Source: Desulfuromonas sp. TF | Lineage (GTDB): Bacteria > Desulfobacterota > Desulfuromonadia > Desulfuromonadales > ATBO01 | Direction: 5' to 3' | Length of the DNA stretch: 38,085 nt | Assembly: GCF_000472285.1 (NCBI RefSeq) | Contig: NZ_KI421422.1 | Span: forward strand, 12,951-51,035 | Part shown: piece by piece, positions 15,961 through 24,779 of the stretch | Position numbering within the stretch: the first letter of the stretch is position 1 | Layout of the letters: every line of letters starts with the position of its first letter | Notes under the pieces: model-generated | The model's database searches: none | The model's input: only the letters and a program-made list of their open reading frames with translations | What the model was told of the DNA's origin: nothing | Program-made: the position numbers and the translations under genes

Positions 15961-16020
15961 TATAGTATTTATATTATCAAAGCAAAGGAAAATTCTCCTT
16001 TTAAAGTTTTTAATACTATA
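15961..16020. promoter_or_regulatory. AT-rich region with long-range inverted repeat upstream of the aptamer
   Basis: TATAGTATT (15961-15969) and AATACTATA (16012-16020) form a perfect nine-base inverted repeat, with a smaller AAGGA/TCCTT dyad between them. The block lies between the kinase terminator and the aptamer, where the promoter of the GGDEF-EAL gene should be. TTGCTT and TATATT boxes can be drawn but with poor spacing, so the promoter is not fixed. Confidence 0.4.
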
Positions 16021-16045
16021 ATGGCCCACATTTCCTCATAACGAT

Positions 16046-16140
16046 AAAGGGCCATCCAATCCGAGGATTAGAATGGCCCTTTTTCTGTGTCCGAAAAGTC
16101 GCGGCCGAGATCGCCGGAAACAGTGCTGGCACCGGTGATA
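16046..16140 (-). repeat. Repeat copy B: terminator hairpin plus conserved segment after the hybrid kinase
   Basis: Contains inverted repeat AAAGGGCCAT / ATGGCCCTTT (16046-16083) and a segment matching copy A (12230-12327), including CCGAAAAGTC, CGCCGGAAA and GTGCTGGCACCGGTGA. It begins about 30 bases past the kinase stop codon. The hairpin serves as a likely terminator for the kinase transcript. Confidence 0.65.
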
Positions 16141-16168
16141 CCTGAGACGGTGCGGTCGCCTCGGCCAT

Positions 16169-18205
16169 TTATTCAAGGCAATCGCCGATAGCCGAATACA
16201 GATCGCTCATCTGGACGGGCTTGGTTAATACCCTGTCCATTCCCGCCTTCAGACAGTCCTCCATAATTTCGCGCCGGGCATGAGCGGTCAGCCCGATAAT
16301 GCAGGCGCGCTTGTTACGATCAGCCTCCCTTTCGCGGATAGTCCGGGTCGCCTCCAAACCGTTCATCTCCGGCATCTGCAAATCCATGAGGACAAGCTCG
16401 AAATTCCCGCTCTCCCATTTCTCGACGGCATCCCATCCGGTTTCAGCAGTTACCGCTTGCCAGCCGCGCTGGGCCAGCATCAGGGTGATCACATCCCGGA
16501 TCAGCGGGTCATCTTCGGCCAGCAGAATGCGGGCGTCGAATATTTCTTTCCCGGGTTCCTTCGAGGGGGCGACGATCGTTGTCTCAGGTTGTTTCTCGGC
16601 ACTTTTCAAGGGAATAGTGAAGGTGAAGACGCTTCCTTTTCCTTCCCGGCTCCGGACAGAAATATCTCCTCCCATCAGGTGGACCAAACCCTTGGAGATC
16701 GCAAGGCCCAGACCGGTACCCCCGAATTTCCGGGTTAAGGAACTGTCCACCTGTGTGAAACTCTGGAAGAGCAGATGACGTTTCTCCCTGGGGATGCCGA
16801 TACCGGTATCGGCCACAGAAAACTCAAGGAATTCCCCACGGGGCTGCACCCGGACACGGATTTTTCCCTCGTGGGTGAATTTGACTGCATTGCCGATCAG
16901 GTTAGTCAAAACCTGCCCAAGACGATTTGGGTCGCCGATTGCGAGATCGGGCACTGCCGGGGATACCTCCGATTTGAGGCTGATGTTTTTCTCCCGGGCG
17001 GCCAGAGCAAACATGCCGATCGCCTCGTCCACGCATGCCCGAAGATCAAAAGGTTCTGCCTCGATATCCACCTTCTGGGCCTCGATACGAGAGAAATCGA
17101 GGATGTCATCGATCAGGGAACGCAGGCGCTTGGCTGACTGCTCCGCCATCCCCAAGAGGTGCCGGCGCTCGGGACTTCGGTCGATCTGCATAAGATGCTC
17201 GATGGCCGCCATGAAGACCGTCATCGGCGTGCGAATCTCATGGCTCATGTTTGCTAAAAACTCGCTCTTGGAGCGGCTGGCCTTTTCGGCAGCGGATATG
17301 GCTTCCTTGAGTTCCTCCTCCGATCTCTTGCGCTCGGTGATATTTTCGATGACAGCGATCTGGTAGTCGGGCCGGCCCTCGGCATCGCGTACGAGAGACA
17401 GAGTCAGGCGCGCCCAGACATGGTGCCCTTGCTTATGAATGAAACGTTTCTCCACCGTGTAGCTGTTCAGTTCACCGGCGGCCATCCGGCGAAACGGGAT
17501 GAGATCGAGGTCCACGTCTTCCGGGTGTGTGATCTGTGGCCAAGGCGTAGCGCGCATCTCTTCGGGGGGATATCCGAGCATGCGGCAAAAGGCATCGTTG
17601 ACATCGATCCATCGTGCGTCGGCAAAACTGACCCGGCCCATGCCGATTGCTGCTTGCTCAAAGACTGCACGAAATTTTTCTTCACTCTCACGCCGTTGTT
17701 CTTCCGCAAACTTGCGGTCGATGATGCCTTCGGCAAGGCGCGATTCGTACTCCACACGAAGGGTAATGTCGTTGACGAGGGCCAGAACGATGACTCCGTT
17801 AACGGTGTCGAGATAGGTCAGGCTGATTTCCACGGGAAACTCGCTGCCGTCCTTGCGGAGGCCGGTTAGGTCAAGGAGTTCCCCCATCCGCCTGACCTTG
17901 GGCTCTTCGAAGTAATGCGCCTGATGCCCCTTATGGACCTGGCGGAAACGTTCAGGGATAAGCAGGGAATGAGGCTTGCCAATCAACTCTTCTCTCGAAT
18001 GGCCGAACATTTTCTCGGCAGATTTGTTGACCTGCAAAATGGTCCCTGAGCTGTCGATGACGACGACCCCCTCGGCGAGCGACTCCAGAAGTGTGCGCAC
18101 CGTGAGATCTTCCTGGAAAAGTCCGGCAGCAAAGGCGACCTGTCGCTGGACTCTCAATTCCTGCTCCAGACGTATTTTTTCCTGCTCAATATCAGATGCG
18201 GGCAT
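16169..18205 (-). CDS. Cytoplasmic hybrid histidine kinase with two PAS domains and a receiver
   Basis: About 678 residues with no membrane segment. A short coiled-coil N-terminus leads to two PAS domains (around 25-150 and 170-290), each followed by linker text typical of PAC (PEFPVEISLTYL; YQIAVIENITERKRSEEE). The HisKA motif is FLANMSHEIRTPMT, the HATPase shows NLIGNAVKFTHEG, DTGIGIP and GTGLGLAISKG, and a C-terminal receiver ends the protein (AEDD; LMDLQMPEMNG phospho-acceptor; TKPV). I chose the ATG at 18203-18205 (MPASDIEQEK) because AGGA lies about eight bases ahead. The frame is open to 18262 with further ATGs at 18221-18223 and 18260-18262 that lack ribosome sites. No output regulator is adjacent. 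Confidence 0.9.
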   Translation of the reverse strand: MPASDIEQEKIRLEQELRVQRQVAFAAGLFQEDLTVRTLLESLAEGVVVIDSSGTILQVNKSAEKMFGHSREELIGKPHSLLIPERFRQVHKGHQAHYFEEPKVRRMGELLDLTGLRKDGSEFPVEISLTYLDTVNGVIVLALVNDITLRVEYESRLAEGIIDRKFAEEQRRESEEKFRAVFEQAAIGMGRVSFADARWIDVNDAFCRMLGYPPEEMRATPWPQITHPEDVDLDLIPFRRMAAGELNSYTVEKRFIHKQGHHVWARLTLSLVRDAEGRPDYQIAVIENITERKRSEEELKEAISAAEKASRSKSEFLANMSHEIRTPMTVFMAAIEHLMQIDRSPERRHLLGMAEQSAKRLRSLIDDILDFSRIEAQKVDIEAEPFDLRACVDEAIGMFALAAREKNISLKSEVSPAVPDLAIGDPNRLGQVLTNLIGNAVKFTHEGKIRVRVQPRGEFLEFSVADTGIGIPREKRHLLFQSFTQVDSSLTRKFGGTGLGLAISKGLVHLMGGDISVRSREGKGSVFTFTIPLKSAEKQPETTIVAPSKEPGKEIFDARILLAEDDPLIRDVITLMLAQRGWQAVTAETGWDAVEKWESGNFELVLMDLQMPEMNGLEATRTIREREADRNKRACIIGLTAHARREIMEDCLKAGMDRVLTKPVQMSDLYSAIGDCLE

Positions 18206-18280
18206 GGGTTTCCTATTGGTCATTCGTAAGTTGACAATGGGCTTCCGAGGTATCGGCAGCATCGGAAGTCTTTATTCATT

Positions 18281-20451
18281 TTAGCCCAGTGTGAAGCAGA
18301 ATGTCGCCCCTTTGTCCGGCTCTCCCTCGGCCCACACCCTGCCGCCGTGGCGATGGATGATCCGCTCCACCGTGGCCAGGCCGATGCCGAAGCCCGTGAA
18401 TCCCGGGTGCCGGGGAGGCGCACGAAGGGAACGAAGAGCTTCTCCGCCTCTTCCATGGCGAAGCCCGCCCCGTTGTCGCGGACGAAACAGGCCGGCTCGC
18501 CGTCCCTATCAGTCATCCCGAACTCGATGACCGCCTCCTCTCGCATGGCGGTGTACTTCCAGGCGTTGCCGAGGATTGTCCAGGACCACTCCTAGCAGAT
18601 TCGCATCCCCGTCTACGAATATCCCCTCGGCGATCCTGAACTCCACCCGGCGACCCGGATCGGCGAGTTGCAGCTCCGCAGCCGTCGCCTGGGCCACGGC
18701 GGAAAGATCGACTGTCCCCCGATGCAGCTCGGCGCGTGCTAGGCTGGAGAAATTGAGCAGGGCGTTGATGAGCCGGTTCATGCGCAGTGTGCCGTCGTAG
18801 ATCTCCTGGAGGTAGCCCATGCACTGCTCGTCGAGCTTTCCGCTGCACAGCTCCCTGAGCACCTGGCTGTAGCCGCTGACGACGGTCAAAGGCTTGCGCA
18901 GATCGTGGGCGATGGTGTAGTTGAACGCCTCCAGTTCCCGGTTGGCGCTCTCCAGATCGGCGTTCAGCCTCTTGATCTCCTCTTCCGCCCGCCTGCGGTC
19001 GGTGATGTCGCGCAGCGTGACGACGGCGAGAATCGCCTCACCCGACCTGTCCCTCACAGGCGTGCCGTTGAAGCTGGCGATCCATGTTTTCCCCGTCTTT
19101 CTGTGCCGGAGGCGCATCTCGCAGTCGGTAAACTTTGCACTTCGGAGTACCCGGGCCAGCGGCCACTGCTCGATCGACACCACCCGTCCATCGAGTTCGG
19201 ACAGTTCGAAATCCTCCTGGAATCGGTGCAGGTGCCGCCGAACCTGATCGAGTCTTTCGAAACCGTGCATGTCCAGCGCCGCCTGGTTCATGGTCATCAC
19301 GTTCCCATTGAGGTCGGATATCACGACCCCCTCGACGATATTGTTCAGCACGGCGTCGAGTTGCACCAGCAGCCGTTGCTTTTCCTCCAGCGCTGCCTGT
19401 CGCTCACGGTAGATACGGGAGGCCTGCCGTTTCTCAATGTACAGAAGGATGGCTCCGGACGTCACGAGCAGCGAGGCGACGAGCGCCCCGAGGAGGACGG
19501 AATCCTGAAGAAGATCGCCCAGTGCCTCCCGCCGGTCGACCTTGGCCACCAGCGCCCACGTTGACCCCGGGACGGGACGGTAGGCGGAGAAGACCGGCTC
19601 TCCCCGGTAGTCCAGCCCCTCCATGGTCCCGGAGAGCCCCTTGGCGGCATGGGTGGCCGGCAGCATGGTTTCGGCGAGTGGGCGGCGCAGCGTGAACGCC
19701 GTCCCCTTGCGGTGCCGCGGCTCGTTCAGAAAGAGGACTTCGTCCCCTTCCTTCTGCACGAGCAGGGTTTCCGCCGTTTCACTGGGAGTCGGCCAGAGCT
19801 GGATGAAGGGATAGAGGAACTCCTCCGGATCTATCTTGAGGACAAAAAGCCGAGCGGCTCGCTGCCGGGGCGGTCCGGGTCGGCCACGGCTGTGTAGAGG
19901 CTCAGCATAACCTCGCCGTCTCTGCCGGCGCGATGGAAGTCGAAGAAGAGGGGACCGCTTCTCGGCGGCGCCCCGAGGACCTGTTCGAGAACGTGGGGAT
20001 CGAGAGGGCCGGAATCGGGCACCGACGCCCGCACTGCTCCCGTACGGTCGAGAAGAAGGACGTTCTGGTACCCGTAGTCTTCCCGGAAGCCGTCCATCCA
20101 CGCCTCGATCTGTCTGCCCAGCCGGGTGTCCTCCGGTCCGGCGAGATAGTCTCTCAGCGCCCGCGCCGTGAAGGGATTGCGCGAGAGAGTGCGGGCGTTG
20201 TTGAGGTGCTGGCTTCGCCATGTCGCGATCTCCCGCACCTTCAGTTCGGCGATGCCGGAGAGCTGGTCCAGAGCCCTCTCTGCCAGGCTCTGCTCCCGCT
20301 GCAGGTAGAAATGCGCCCCCGTCGCCGCGATCCCCCTCGCCACAAGGACAAAGATCGCGAGCAGGAGCAGGCGGATATCGACTGGTCTTTCTCTGTTCAC
20401 ATGTAGTTCCTGCTCACGGCGCTTCCTCTTGGTCGGGTCGGAGTCGGGCAT
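18281..20451 (-). pseudogene. Sensor histidine kinase disrupted by three single-base frameshifts
   Basis: The remnant reads as one phytochrome-like PAS histidine kinase across three frames. The N-terminal part (from ATG 20451) has a membrane anchor and sensor to about 19850, where TTTTTG ends it at ...GFLSSR; the next frame continues FVLKIDPEEFLYPFI, so one base is lost or gained in the T run. That frame carries TM2, a PAS domain and HisKA (TIAHDLRKPLTVVSGYSQ) until about 18575, where an extra C in AATCCTCGG breaks ...VVLDN from GNAWKYTAMREE. A third shift near 18400 separates VRLPGTR from [20 protein letters not shown]. The restored end is FCFTLG then TAA (18281-18283). Sequencing error is possible, but neighbouring genes are intact. 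Confidence 0.8.
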
Positions 20452-20802
20452 GAGGCCTCCGCTGATTCGATTACCGCATGGAGCTGCAGACCGCAGAGGT
20501 CATGGTAGCCTCAGTTTGCCGGATGCTTGGGTGGTCCGGGGCGCTGCCTAAACCCCTAAAAAACAAAAAACCGCAGGTCGGCTAAAATGCCGGACATGCG
20601 GTCTGTTATCCTGCGCATATTCGTCGATGCTCGCAAGACCCTTGAATCACTTCAGCCCTCCAACAAATCCATCAAAATAAAACTACCTCAGATGTAGACC
20701 TTTCGCCATCATCGGTCAACGGGTCGACAATCTGATAAATTGTCCCGCCTAGCCCACGATGCAACATTGGGGCTAAAAGGATTCATTTTCACGAGCCCTG
20801 AT
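20452..20802 (-). terminator. Intergenic region with a strong terminator hairpin (20557-20602)
   Basis: No gene seen in these 350 bases. ACCGCA-GGTCGGC / GCCGGAC-ATGCGGT makes a strong stem at 20570-20602, and the minus strand continues TTTTTTGTTTTTTAGG, a typical rho-independent terminator for transcripts arriving from the Vgb-like gene about 200 bases upstream. The rest, including an AT-rich part at 20660-20760, shows nothing recognisable. Confidence 0.7.
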
Positions 20803-21804
20803 TTATCTCACTCTCGCCCTGCCGATGGTGTTGGCATCGGTCCCGAACCAGAAACTGTTCGTGGGCTTATGGAACATCATGTTTCGCACCACCCCGCCGC
20901 CGCTTTCAATTGGCACGGCCGTGGTGAACGTTTCGGTTTTCGGGTCGAACCCGACAAAGCGGTTCGGCTTCAATCCCGTCTCGACAAACCAGAGCCTGCC
21001 TAGGGCATCGGCGCCCATGGCATACGGTCCCGATGCCCGACCGCCAGGCGTCGGCCATTCTTCGACGGCTCCAGTTCCAGGGTTGTAACGGCCGAGATAG
21101 CCCTGGGCAAAGTCAACGTACCAGACCATGCCGTCAGGGGTTATAGCCAGGCGGCGCGGGCGGGACTCGCTGCGAGGCAGACGGATTTCCTTCACTCTCC
21201 CAGTTGACGGATCGAGGGTTCCCAGAGCGTTCGTGCCGAACAGCGTGAACCAGGGCAGGTCCCGGGAGTCGACGGCCAGGCCGTAAGGCCGTGAACTGGA
21301 ACTTTCCAGGTCGTAGAGTGTGATCTTCCGCGTATCACGCTTCAGAAACCCCACCTGGTTTCCGTGCTGCACGGTGAACCAGATATTGCCTTCCCTGGTG
21401 AAGGCCATGGTATGCGGATCTCGATACCCATCGCCGGGAAGTTCGAAGATTTTCCGATTGCCAGTCTTCGGATCGATCAGCCCGATGTGCCGGACCCGGT
21501 TGCCGGCGTACCAGGCTCCGGCTTCGTCCACAACGACCGTATGCGGGCCCGCCCCGTCTTCAAGATCGTACCGTTTGAACTCCCCGGATTTCGGGTCGAA
21601 CGTGGCGACATAATCCCCTGCCTGCCCCACAAACCAGACCTTGTCTTGCGGGCCATACCAGGGATCTCGCGGGCGGGTATTTTCCCATGGCACCATCCAC
21701 TCGGTGATCTCTACGGTCGGACCGGCAGCCATAGCGGTCAGTGCAGGAAAAGGGAACAGTGCAGATTCCACCCATAGCGCCAGGACAACCAGGACACGGT
21801 ACAT
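20803..21804 (-). CDS. Secreted Vgb-like (streptogramin lyase family) beta-propeller protein
   Basis: A 333-residue exported protein with a signal peptide ending near ALTAMA (about residue 26). The mature part is a seven-bladed propeller of the virginiamycin B lyase family: repeats of roughly 40 residues such as GPHTVVVDEAGAWYAGN, DPHTMAFTREGNIWFTVQHGN, RPYGLAVDSRDLPWFTLFGTN and SGPYAMGADALGRLWFVETG. Family members of this kind in environmental bacteria are usually annotated as lyases but are often periplasmic proteins of unknown substrate, so antibiotic lyase activity is not implied. The ATG has AAGGAG ahead. It is a single-gene unit with a downstream terminator. Confidence 0.88.
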   Translation of the reverse strand: MYRVLVVLALWVESALFPFPALTAMAAGPTVEITEWMVPWENTRPRDPWYGPQDKVWFVGQAGDYVATFDPKSGEFKRYDLEDGAGPHTVVVDEAGAWYAGNRVRHIGLIDPKTGNRKIFELPGDGYRDPHTMAFTREGNIWFTVQHGNQVGFLKRDTRKITLYDLESSSSRPYGLAVDSRDLPWFTLFGTNALGTLDPSTGRVKEIRLPRSESRPRRLAITPDGMVWYVDFAQGYLGRYNPGTGAVEEWPTPGGRASGPYAMGADALGRLWFVETGLKPNRFVGFDPKTETFTTAVPIESGGGVVRNMMFHKPTNSFWFGTDANTIGRARVR

Positions 21805-22452
21805 GGATTGCTCCTTTCATTTACCCGGTGGAAGCACTATTGCTGCCCAGATCCGCGCAAGTTTCCTTCCTCCAATTTTAACAAGGCGGACAATCGGGTG
21901 CAATTTGCCGCCCGGGGCCCGGGCCGTTCGGGGGCTCGAAGGGCCGGCCGGCTGAATCGGCCCGCGACAGGGAATGGTTAAAGGAACGCATGAAGCAACT
22001 CGTTAGCAAATTATGACTCTTGTCCTTTTCTAAGGACGGCCTTGTTTAAAGCAAGAAGGCCGTCCCATACCGGGTCAATGGGGGGCATTTTGTCAACGGC
22101 CAGATAAAAAAAAACCCTGGAGATCAGGAGGGTACGTCCCCAGGGCAAAAAGGAAGCTGCGTCCAGCTTCCTGTAAATATTTATGTTATTTTACAATAGT
22201 TTGCAGTTGAAGTCAAAATGGGCGCTGCCTCTCTGGGCGCTACCTCTCCCCCAATGCTTTTCTAGAGGACGAACCCATTATTGCTTGTTGGCTGGTCATA
22301 TTGCATGGTAAATTCACCACACCAAGGGCCGGGGAGGGTCTGGTTTCTTGGCAGGACAAAAGGGGCGACCGGGCAGTAGTGACGACTGCAGCTCGGTCGC
22401 CCTCATTCTTCAATAACCCTCAAGCAAACTCTCAAGTTTCCTGAGACATACG
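21805..22452. other. Long intergenic region rich in hairpins, no gene seen
   Basis: No coding sequence is supported. Four dyads are visible: GGACGGCCTT / AAGGCCGTCC (22034-22065), CCCTGG / CCAGGG (22115-22145), AGGAAGCTG / CAGCTTCCT (22151-22172, followed on the minus strand by TTTTTG), and GGGCGACCG / CGGTCGCCC with an inner GCAGT/ACTGC stem (22363-22402, followed on the minus strand by CCTTTTGTCC). The last two look like minus-strand terminators. Between them could lie a small RNA, but nothing identifies one. The promoter of the Vgb-like gene must be just above 21804. Confidence 0.5.
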
Positions 22453-22480
22453 AAAACGCCCGACCTGGTTTCAGGCGGGC
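22453..22480 (-). terminator. Probable terminator of the AOR operon
   Basis: GCCCGACCTG / CAGGCGGGC forms a stem with one bulged base about 100 bases past the radical SAM gene, followed on the minus strand by TTTTCG. A second hairpin at 22363-22402 may back it up. Confidence 0.6.
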
Positions 22481-22581
22481 CTTATTTTGTCTCAGATATC
22501 CTTATGATTCAGCACAGAGGTATTCTTTAAGGACAACGCCAAAGTGACTTAGAATTTCATCGGGCCGATTCAATCCCCGGC

Positions 22582-23697
22582 TCACTCCGCCTCTTCCCCA
22601 TGCGGCCTCCAGCCAAACACGGCCTTCCTAAGCTCGCACCGATCCTCCGGAGAACTCAGATCCCCATGGACGAGGAGGGCCCGGGCCGGACATCCTCCGC
22701 CGCAGTGCCCTTTCGCCGGGCACCCCCGGCAGGTCTCGATCGTTTCGGCCCGGTGGCGGCAGGCTTCGAGCAGCCCGCTCCAGAGAGGAACGGCTTTGGC
22801 GATCGTCTCGGACAGGGGCCGCTCGAATGCTCCAGGGGCGGCGAAGGCTTCCGAGTGCAGCAGGGCGCAGGGAAAGAGCCGGCCGTCGGCGGTGAGATAG
22901 AGGGTTTCGACGAAGGAACAGCAGCCCGATGTCCCCTGATCGCGGCCGAGCCACCATTCGATGGCGGAGAACCTGCCCAGCTTGTCGTACAGCTTCCGGA
23001 ATTCCGCATCGTGCCGGTAACGGTCGAGCAGATCGGTGTACTGGGAGGGGAGCGGCGGCTGGAAGGGGGAACCGGAGGCCCGGCCGTGGGAAACCAGGGT
23101 CGAACCGACGACCTCCTTCACCCCGAACCAGTCCGCCAGATAGAGCAGGCCGGGAATCTCCGCCATGTTGTGGCGCATCTCGGTGAAGTTGATCGTGATC
23201 TTGCGGCCGAAGCCGCTTTCGACCAGGCAGTCCAGTCCGGCCAGGGCCGCCGCGAAGGCGCCTTCTCCGCGGATTTCGTCATGGGTTGCCGGCGTTCCCC
23301 CTTCCAGACTGATCTGGAAGGAGAGCCCCTCGAAACGCAGGGAACGCAGGGCGTCGGCATCGCGGTGGGTCAGAAGGGTGGCGTTGGTCTGCAGACGAAG
23401 GGAGCGGAGCGACGGCTGGCGGCAGAGGTCGGAGACGAGATCGAACCAGTCGGGTCGGGTGAGGGGCTCGCCGCCGGTCAGACAGATCTCCTCACCTCCC
23501 AGGGCCAGAAACTCTTCGACCACTCTGCGGACCTCGGCGACAGGCACATGCCCGGGACGGGGACTCTCAACCAGGCAGTGGGCGCAGTGCAGGTTGCAGT
23601 CCCCGGAGATCGCCAGGAAAAGGGTCTTCGGGAGCTTGAGGCCGGCCCTTCGGAGTGTCTCGACGGCCGACCTCTCTGCTTCGGGTCGAATCGGCAT
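22582..23697 (-). CDS. SPASM-domain radical SAM protein of the tungsten-enzyme cluster
   Basis: A 371-residue radical SAM enzyme. The CxxxCxxC cluster motif is Cys34-Cys38-Cys41 (GDCNLHCAHC), followed by GGEPL. The C-terminal SPASM region has a cysteine-rich pattern (GCCSF, GRLFPCALL, CRGCPAKGHCGGGCPA, DRCEL) for auxiliary Fe-S clusters. Radical SAM/SPASM proteins of this type are known next to AOR-family tungsten enzymes and have been proposed as maturases; that is the most likely role here. It is the last gene of the AOR cluster, 37 bases after the E1-like gene. SPASM proteins normally modify a peptide or protein, and the substrate (AOR itself or a small neighbour) is not shown by sequence. 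Confidence 0.85.
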   Translation of the reverse strand: MPIRPEAERSAVETLRRAGLKLPKTLFLAISGDCNLHCAHCLVESPRPGHVPVAEVRRVVEEFLALGGEEICLTGGEPLTRPDWFDLVSDLCRQPSLRSLRLQTNATLLTHRDADALRSLRFEGLSFQISLEGGTPATHDEIRGEGAFAAALAGLDCLVESGFGRKITINFTEMRHNMAEIPGLLYLADWFGVKEVVGSTLVSHGRASGSPFQPPLPSQYTDLLDRYRHDAEFRKLYDKLGRFSAIEWWLGRDQGTSGCCSFVETLYLTADGRLFPCALLHSEAFAAPGAFERPLSETIAKAVPLWSGLLEACRHRAETIETCRGCPAKGHCGGGCPARALLVHGDLSSPEDRCELRKAVFGWRPHGEEAE

Positions 23698-23734
23698 CGG
23701 TGCGGCCTCGAGTCTGGAGCAGGTCAGGAAAAGA

Positions 23735-24547
23735 TCAAAAGGTGACTTCCTCGATCTCCATATCGTGGAGGTTGATGGAAAGCTTGCGGTTGCGCAGGAG
23801 CGTTCCTTCGCCGAGGAGCACCTTGCAGGCTTCGGCAGCCTCCAGGCTGGCGACCACCGCCGGTGTGAAGGAGGGATTGCCGAGCTTCTGCTCGATCCCC
23901 TTCCCTCCCTTGAAGTGACGGTAGATCTTCGCGACGCTGTCCTCGCCGGGATAGACGGTGGTGATGTGTCCGTACCATCCGGCGATGGCCCCGTGAACCA
24001 GGGGAATCTTCAGGCGGTCGCAGACCTCGGCCAGCTCCAGGCGCACCGGAATGCTGTCCACGGCATCGATGACCACGTCCATGCCGTCGAAGAGATTCGC
24101 GCCGTTCTCGCGGCTGAACGCCTCCCGGACGGGCAACAGCCGAACCGCCGGGTTGATCTGGCGGATTCGCGCCTCGGCCGCATCGACCTTCGCCTGGCCC
24201 AGGTTCTCGACCGAAGAGAGAAGCTGCCTGTTGAGATTGTGCTCCTCAAAGACGTCGGGATCGATCGCCGTGATGCGCCCCACCCCTAGCCGGGCCAGCT
24301 CTTCGAGGATATATCCCCCCAAGCCACCGCACCCGACCACCGCCGCCTTGCTTCGAAAGAGTTTCAGCTGCTGGGGGAGGGAAATCATGTGCCGGTTGCG
24401 CTGATAGCGGGCCGGGAGGTATCCGGCCTCAAGGGCCGCCTCTTCGACGGCGGGGCAGGACAGGTCGAAGCGCGCCATCGCCTCCGCCTGCCGGAGCCAG
24501 GGCAACAGGTCGCCGTCCGCGTGCTCGGCCAGAAATTCTCTCACCAT
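23735..24547 (-). CDS. ThiF/MoeB-family E1-like adenylating enzyme (AorE-like)
   Basis: A 270-residue E1-like enzyme that would adenylate the C-terminal glycine of the MoaD-like protein. The nucleotide site is visible: VGCGGLGG (71-78), the acidic end of strand two (AIDPD, 94-98), NLNRQ (104-108) and DAVDS. It lacks the two CxxC zinc motifs and the catalytic cysteine loop of MoeB and ThiF. The N-terminal 55 residues are an extra helical segment. The ATG at 24545-24547 has GGAGGG upstream and lies four bases past the MoaD-like stop. By comparison with the aorDE pair known beside tungsten AOR in Aromatoleum, its role is probably in making the tungsten-pterin cofactor. Confidence 0.87.
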   Translation of the reverse strand: MVREFLAEHADGDLLPWLRQAEAMARFDLSCPAVEEAALEAGYLPARYQRNRHMISLPQQLKLFRSKAAVVGCGGLGGYILEELARLGVGRITAIDPDVFEEHNLNRQLLSSVENLGQAKVDAAEARIRQINPAVRLLPVREAFSRENGANLFDGMDVVIDAVDSIPVRLELAEVCDRLKIPLVHGAIAGWYGHITTVYPGEDSVAKIYRHFKGGKGIEQKLGNPSFTPAVVASLEAAEACKVLLGEGTLLRNRKLSINLHDMEIEEVTF

Positions 24548-24551
24548 CGCT

Positions 24552-24776
24552 TCACCCTCCTCCCAGCAGGGGGAAAATGGCCAGGGTTTCGCCGTCGGCC
24601 ATAATCCGTTCCAGATCGACATGCCGGCTATTGACCAGGAGAATGCCGAGTTCCGACTCCGGGATCTCCAGCTCCCGCACGATCTGCCGCACCGTCGTCC
24701 CTTCGGGGTATTCCCGGTTTTCGAGGGTGAATCGGCCGGTGCGGAAAGTGGCAAAGAGCTTGACGGTAATCTCCAT
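24552..24776 (-). CDS. MoaD/ThiS-like sulfur carrier (AorD-like)
   Basis: A 74-residue ubiquitin-fold protein. It begins MEITVKLFATFR, contains EGTTVRQIVREL, LLVNSRHVDLERIMADGETLAIFP and ends LLGGG, with the terminal di-glycine needed for adenylation and thiocarboxylation (one extra glycine is present). It sits three bases after the preceding gene and four before the E1-like gene, an obvious carrier/activator pair. A dedicated copy beside AOR suggests sulfur delivery to the tungsten-pterin dithiolene rather than general molybdopterin synthesis. Confidence 0.9.
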   Translation of the reverse strand: MEITVKLFATFRTGRFTLENREYPEGTTVRQIVRELEIPESELGILLVNSRHVDLERIMADGETLAIFPLLGGG

Positions 24777-24779
24777 GAT

